From positions 868,001-932,000 of the forward strand of contig JAEUWY010000001.1 of assembly GCA_022059125.1 (NCBI GenBank): a DNA stretch of 64,000 nt, read 5' to 3'. This document shows positions 59,601 to 64,000 of the stretch, piece after piece. This DNA comes from Corynespora cassiicola (lineage: Eukaryota; Ascomycota; Dothideomycetes; Pleosporales; Corynesporascaceae). The translations under genes and the position numbers were made by a program. Each line of letters starts with the position of its first letter. The first letter of the stretch is position 1. Below the pieces are notes generated by a model. It did not search any database. It was not told the DNA's origin and was given only the letters and a program-made list of their open reading frames with translations.

Positions 59601-61990
59601 TTGCTCTACTATTAACTAAAATAACTTAAAAAAAGCTAAACACAGCTAGAGGCGGCCACGCCTAAAAAAAAAAAAAAAGCGTAAAAGTTAATTTTGATTA
59701 AGAAGCAAAATAAGCTTTTATATAAATAAAGAATACCTTCTTTTTAATTCTAATTTTAGCCTACTTTAACTTTTAAAAACTAATAAAAGTTAAAGTAGAC
59801 GCCTTAGGAGGCGCGATTTATAGTATTATAAGCTAGAAAGGCCTAAGCCAGAACAGAAAAGACTAATAGAGACCTATTAGGTTTTTTTTAAGAAAAATAG
59901 ACTAAGCCGAATACAATTATAACATCTATAATAAGAAATTACTTGTAATAGATAAGAGTTTATTCTATTAGTAATACTACTTTTAAAAGACGCTATTCGA
60001 GCTTTTTACGGACTATAATAATTTTAAATAATTTATAAAAACAAAAATACTTAACTACTGCTAGGTTAAAGTATATAAAAGACTTATAAAGTATAATTTT
60101 ATTATAAATTATTACTTAAAGAAGCTGAACTCTGCGGACGGCCTATTAAAAAAGCCGGATTATATAAAAGAGGCTTAATAACTATTACAGAAAAGTAATA
60201 AAGCCTATATAGAGCTACTATAAGCTATAATAACCCGGAAATTCTTACAAGACCCCGTAATACTAGTAATAATTATAAAATTATCTGGAGAGTATATAGA
60301 CAGTACCGGAATATTTTAAGTAAAATATCGGAGGCTTCTGGGACCCTGTATTAGAGAAAAACTACCTAAAAAAAGAGAGGAAAATAAGAAAAAAAGAACA
60401 GAGAGAGAAAGTTTAAAAAAAGAGAATAAAGATACTTTAATTTTAGACTTTTGCAGTGAAGACAGTAAAAAAAATAAGTAAAAAACTTTTTTAAAAAGAG
60501 AAGAGAAACAACTTTTTACTTCTATTTTAAGATAACGCTAAACGACTAACTAGTTAAAATTACAACTAAGTATAGATTAGAAAAAAGCTAAAGCATTTTA
60601 AGAATGCTATAATAGCTTAATAGCAGGTTACTTCGGAGTAAAGAAAACGCTAAAGAAAATTAGACGTAAGTACTATTAGAAAAGAATTAGAAAGAACATA
60701 GAGGCGTACTATAATAACTGTCTAAAGTATAGAAAATTAGTCGCAGCTAGACACCGCCTTTATAGCCTATTAAACTTTTTTTTAGTTTTTAATAGACTGT
60801 AGTCAGACGTCACAATAGACTTTATTACTAAACTTTTTCTATTAAAATATCTTAGCTAAGTATACAACTTAATACTAATAGTAGTAGACCAATTAATAAA
60901 AATAGCCTACTATATACTAGTTTAAGCGAATTAGACCGCTTAAAACCTAGCTTAAGTCTGAATAAAAAAAATAGTCCGACTTTATAGAACTCTAAAAAAT
61001 ATTATTTTAGATTAAAGACCTTTAATAAATTCTAAGTATTAGAATAGTTTTTATTACTACTTAAGCACTTTAAAAGTTTTATTCTCTGCTTATTATTCTA
61101 AGATAGATAGATAAACAGAGAGACAGAATTAAACTCTAAAACAGTATCTTAGATGTTATTGTTGCCTAGAATAGAACGACTAGATAATCTAGTTGCTAAT
61201 TATAGAATTTGCGTATAATAACAGCGTACACGCAACTACTATAACTATATTATTTTAAGTATACTACAGAGCGGATCTAAAGGCGCTAGACTAGCTTAAA
61301 ATACCTTTAAATAGCAGAGAATTATATCTAAAAAACAATCTAGTAGTAAAAGTATTTACTTTATAGGCAGAATGTCGCCGGAAAATTAAAGTAGCAAATA
61401 AGTACTAAAAAAAGTACTCTAATAAGAAGAGAAAGTATATTTTCTTAGTAATAAGAGATAAGATGCTTATATTAAATAGGCATATACGCTTAACAAAGCC
61501 GAAAAAGAAGCTAGATTAGAAATATATAGAACCAGAGACTATTATAGCCTAGATTGGGCCAGATATATACAAAGTAAATCTACCTAGACTATAAGGCATC
61601 CACTCGGTCTTCTATATATTATTACTAAAAAAATATACTAAAAAAGAGACGATATAACTCTAAAGTAAACTACTAGTAGATATATTACGCACAATAGGCG
61701 ATAATATCTATTTTATTAAAAAAGTACTAGATCGGAGAGAATCTTCAGTCGGCACTTAAAAATATTTAGTAAAATAAAAAGATTACTTTAAAAAGAAGAA
61801 TTTTTAAAAATCTGAACTAAATATAAGCGCTGGCGCGATTAATAACTTCTAAAAATAAAAAAGTATCTAGAGCCGACGAACAAAAGAGAGTAAATAAACT
61901 ACTTTACGCTATAAAGCTCTATTATAACCTACAATAGATTAAAATGCCCAGAAAAAAAAAGCCAGACAACCTTTAAGTAAGCCAGTATCC
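56679..61990 (+). mobile_element. Chromovirus C, third Ty3/Gypsy family
   Basis: Begins with an LTR-like start TGTGTCTTATTATAACC, which contains three 10-bp units related to TTATAGCCTA. The 5' LTR and leader reach about 56950. Gag-pol remnants on the plus strand follow to about 61860. A matching 3' LTR was not found before the window end, so the right boundary is an estimate. It truncates Mar-1 on its left. Mutation is milder than in families A and B. Confidence 0.75.
57050..61865 (+). pseudogene. gag-pol remnant of chromovirus C
   Basis: A gag zinc knuckle at 58041-58079 (CYIYKKQS-Y-IALC) has the second Cys and the His changed to Tyr. The protease motif DSG reads DSK at 58291. Reverse transcriptase at about 58990-59400 shows YKGLNKIIVKN, TAFRTKYSYFKYLIM, LFSLTNVSAAF and YLDN (59306-59317). 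The integrase zinc region at about 60600-60760 shows IAGYFGVKKTL and NNCLKYRKLVAARHR, with His and Cys partly Tyr. The integrase core at about 60800-61260 has IDFITKL, VVDQLIK and IDRQTERQN. A C-terminal chromodomain at about 61700-61830 has VLDRRESSVGT then KYLVK and KDYFKKKNF. The domain order defines a chromovirus. Stops are mostly TAA and TAG. It is inactive. Confidence 0.85.
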
Positions 61991-64000
61991 GGAGATTTAG
62001 CTAAAAAAAAAGGGATAAGAAACATAGCTACCTTCACCTTATATTTTTTTTCTAAGAAATATGTTAGGTTTTTTATATAAAAAGATGTTTAATAGCGCTA
62101 TAATTCTAAGAAAACATAGAATTAAAAACTATATAAAGAGGTTAAAAAAACTTATAGAGATATTACTAGCTTATTATGGCCTAAAATAACCTATAAAGGA
62201 CTAAAGAACATCATAATAAGGCATAAAGGAAAATATTAGAGTAAGAGAACTTATATTACGAAGAATTATTTAAAGATTAGATAGAGAGCTACTAAAGACC
62301 CTGGGTATCACCTATATACTCCAGAAGAAACTATAACGCCAAAAAAGAAGCCAAAAAAAACTAACCCAGACTTTTCCACGCTATAATACCCTATAAAAGC
62401 CTGTATTAATCTATACTATTATATATCGATTAGATACAGGCCGCAGTAAGAGGCTTAATCTGTCTTTAGAGCTCTTTAATTCTTTTTATAAAAGTACTTT
62501 TTTTATTCTTTAAAGCACGCGTACGTTTAGCCTTAAAATTAATAATTTAAGTTTTTAACTTTTTTTTTTTTTAGGCAGCTGTAGCAGCTAGATTAGAAGC
62601 AGCTTTACTACTACGACTCTAGAAAAAAACGTTAGTATAAGCTATTATAGCGTATAATAAGCTATTTTACTTTCTTTTTAGGCGTATTATTATTTTTTTA
62701 GTTAGCTTTAATTTAGGCGGATACAAAAGCTTTAAAAGTACGTTTTTTAGTTTCTACTTTAGCAGCGACGCTTTTAGAGTCTTACTTACGTCTACTAAAA
62801 CGTATCTTAAACTATAAAGTATTATTAGCAGAAACTATACTATTATATAGTATTAAATAGATATTATAGAGGATAAACTCTCTATAAGGTGTTAGAATGG
62901 CCTAAAATACCTTAAAATAAAGAATTTTAGAGGAATTACTGTAAAAAACGTTTAAAAAGCGCTTTACAAATACAGGTTAATTTAAACTACTAAATTTCTA
63001 TTTTTACAGTATTAAAGTAGATTTTTTTATAATAAGCTTTCTAAGTAACTACTCCGGCGTTATTAAAAACCGCAGTAATTTAAACTATATAGTAACTACA
63101 GCAGATCTCAAGCAGAAAGTTATAAATTATATTATATTCGTTATAAAGAGCTTTAGACATCTGAAAATAGGTTAAAAAGCTCTATAATAGCTAAGAATAG
63201 CCTAAAATAGCTATAAAAAGAACAGAAACTTACCGTATAACACTTCTGGTTGCTAATAAAGCACCTAAAACACTGCTTAAATAGTAATATTTTACTTTTC
63301 TCTATTTTAACTAACTATTTTTTATAAAAGTTTTTAGTAAATTTGTTAGAGACAGAACACAGGCAACTAACCTGCCTAAGAAATTAATACTTTTTTTTAC
63401 TAAAAAAAAAAATATAACAGGTATAAACGTAATAAATAAACTTGCTATTATTTAAAATATTATTTCTAACTTTAGTAGAGTTTATAATAGGCGATAATAG
63501 AGTAAAATAAGTCGCTAGAAGGCAGAAAAGTCTAAAATAGTCTGATTATTACGTATACAGTTCCTAAACTAGTTAGTTAGAACTATAATATAATAAAATA
63601 GAATATTATAGAATATTATAGGGCATTATAAACTGTAATACTTTATAATATTTTATAATAAAAAGTATAATAGAGTGCGGTACTCTATAATACTCTAAAA
63701 TAGAGAGTATAAGAAAATCTTAAAAAACTTACTGAATTAAAAGTAAAAAGTAGAAAAAAAAGAGACTGGGAGCCAGAAAGTGTTAGAAGAACTTTTTATA
63801 TATTTCTAGAGGGTATTTTTACTTTTTTTCTGTTAGAACTCCTTTACCGCAACTTTTCTTAACATTTTACTTTCTTACTTTTACTTCTTTTACTAAAGTA
63901 AAATAACTTTAATTTAATTCTAAAAAAGAAAGATTAGTTACACTTATACCTACTATAGTCTATAGTAGCCTACTAAAAAATAGAGTATTAAATTTTAACT
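61991..64000. repeat. AT-rich sequence with dispersed 10-bp periodic repeats
   Basis: No host gene or complete element was recognised. Clusters of a degenerate 10-bp unit (consensus near TATAATAGCC) occur at about 62170-62230, 63150-63225 and 63585-63710, the same unit as in the start of chromovirus C. On the minus strand a Lys/Arg-rich remnant (SRRK, VAAKVETKKRTFKAFVSA, TPKKKVK) can be read at about 62860-62660 with TAA and TAG stops; its origin is unknown. The stretch at 63230-63420 is somewhat less AT-rich. Confidence 0.45.

Noticed and set aside
62400..62880. A host gene for a basic, histone-like protein on the minus strand
   Set aside because: Lys/Arg-rich stretches are readable, but with several stops, no start and no recognised fold, so it was left as an unexplained remnant.
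2681..64000. The AT-rich block as mitochondrial DNA inserted in the nucleus
   Set aside because: It contains LTR retrotransposons and DNA transposons with target duplications and one-directional C-to-T changes, and no mitochondrial gene was recognised.
63500..64000. A chromosome end near the right edge
   Set aside because: No TTAGGG-type repeats were seen; the sequence continues as decayed repeats to the window end.

Overview
The window reads as nuclear DNA of a filamentous ascomycete (Pezizomycotina). The evidence is a PL1 pectate lyase typical of plant-associated fungi, a fungal-type hypothetical protein, chromodomain Ty3/Gypsy retrotransposons, pogo/Fot1-like transposons, and about 61 kb of AT-rich sequence mutated in the manner of repeat-induced point mutation (RIP). 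The species cannot be named from the sequence. Two compartments meet at about 2.68 kb: balanced, gene-bearing DNA on the left and a decayed nest of transposons on the right.

Left compartment (1-2680): the 5' part of a minus-strand gene runs off the left edge, followed by an intact minus-strand secreted pectate lyase (1160-2131). No other host gene was recognised in the window.

Right compartment (2681-64000). Working names: chromovirus family A has 352-bp LTRs. Copy A1 (3821-10977, minus) sits inside copy A2 (3300-3820 plus 10982-12228, minus), and copy A3 (12229-19401, plus) cuts A2 again. Chromovirus family B has 370-bp LTRs: copy B1 (19402-23355, plus, 5' truncated), copy B4 (24454-31657, minus, in pieces) and copy B2 (34531-41299, minus, structurally complete). 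Subfamily B' has 437-444-bp LTRs: a 3' end at 23356-24453 and copy B3 at 47602-54065. A further Gypsy element D lies at about 42.4-46.9 kb, and a third chromovirus family C starts at 56679. Pogo family P1 (about 1.85 kb, TIRs with a doubled motif, TA target duplications) has full-length copies at 19853, 24633, 26481, 31660 and 54591, and fragments at 2901 and 47125. All P1 copies are riddled with stops.

Only two transposon sequences escape the decay. One is a complete pogo-like element of another family (P2e, 29629-31472) with an intact 547-residue DDD transposase, perfect 82-bp TIRs and a TA duplication; it is the youngest-looking insertion. The other is the 5' part of a Tc1/mariner element (Mar-1, 54066-54590 and 56444-56678), whose reading frame is open on both sides of a heavily mutated P1 copy.

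Insertion order can be read in places: P1 fragment, then B3, then Mar-1, then a P1 copy on one side and family C on the other; A2, then A1 and A3; B4, then P1 copies and later P2e. No CRISPR array, rRNA or tRNA was recognised. The least explained items are a conserved antisense reading frame in family A, an unidentified conserved reading frame at the 3' end of family B', and a 10-bp periodic motif around family C.
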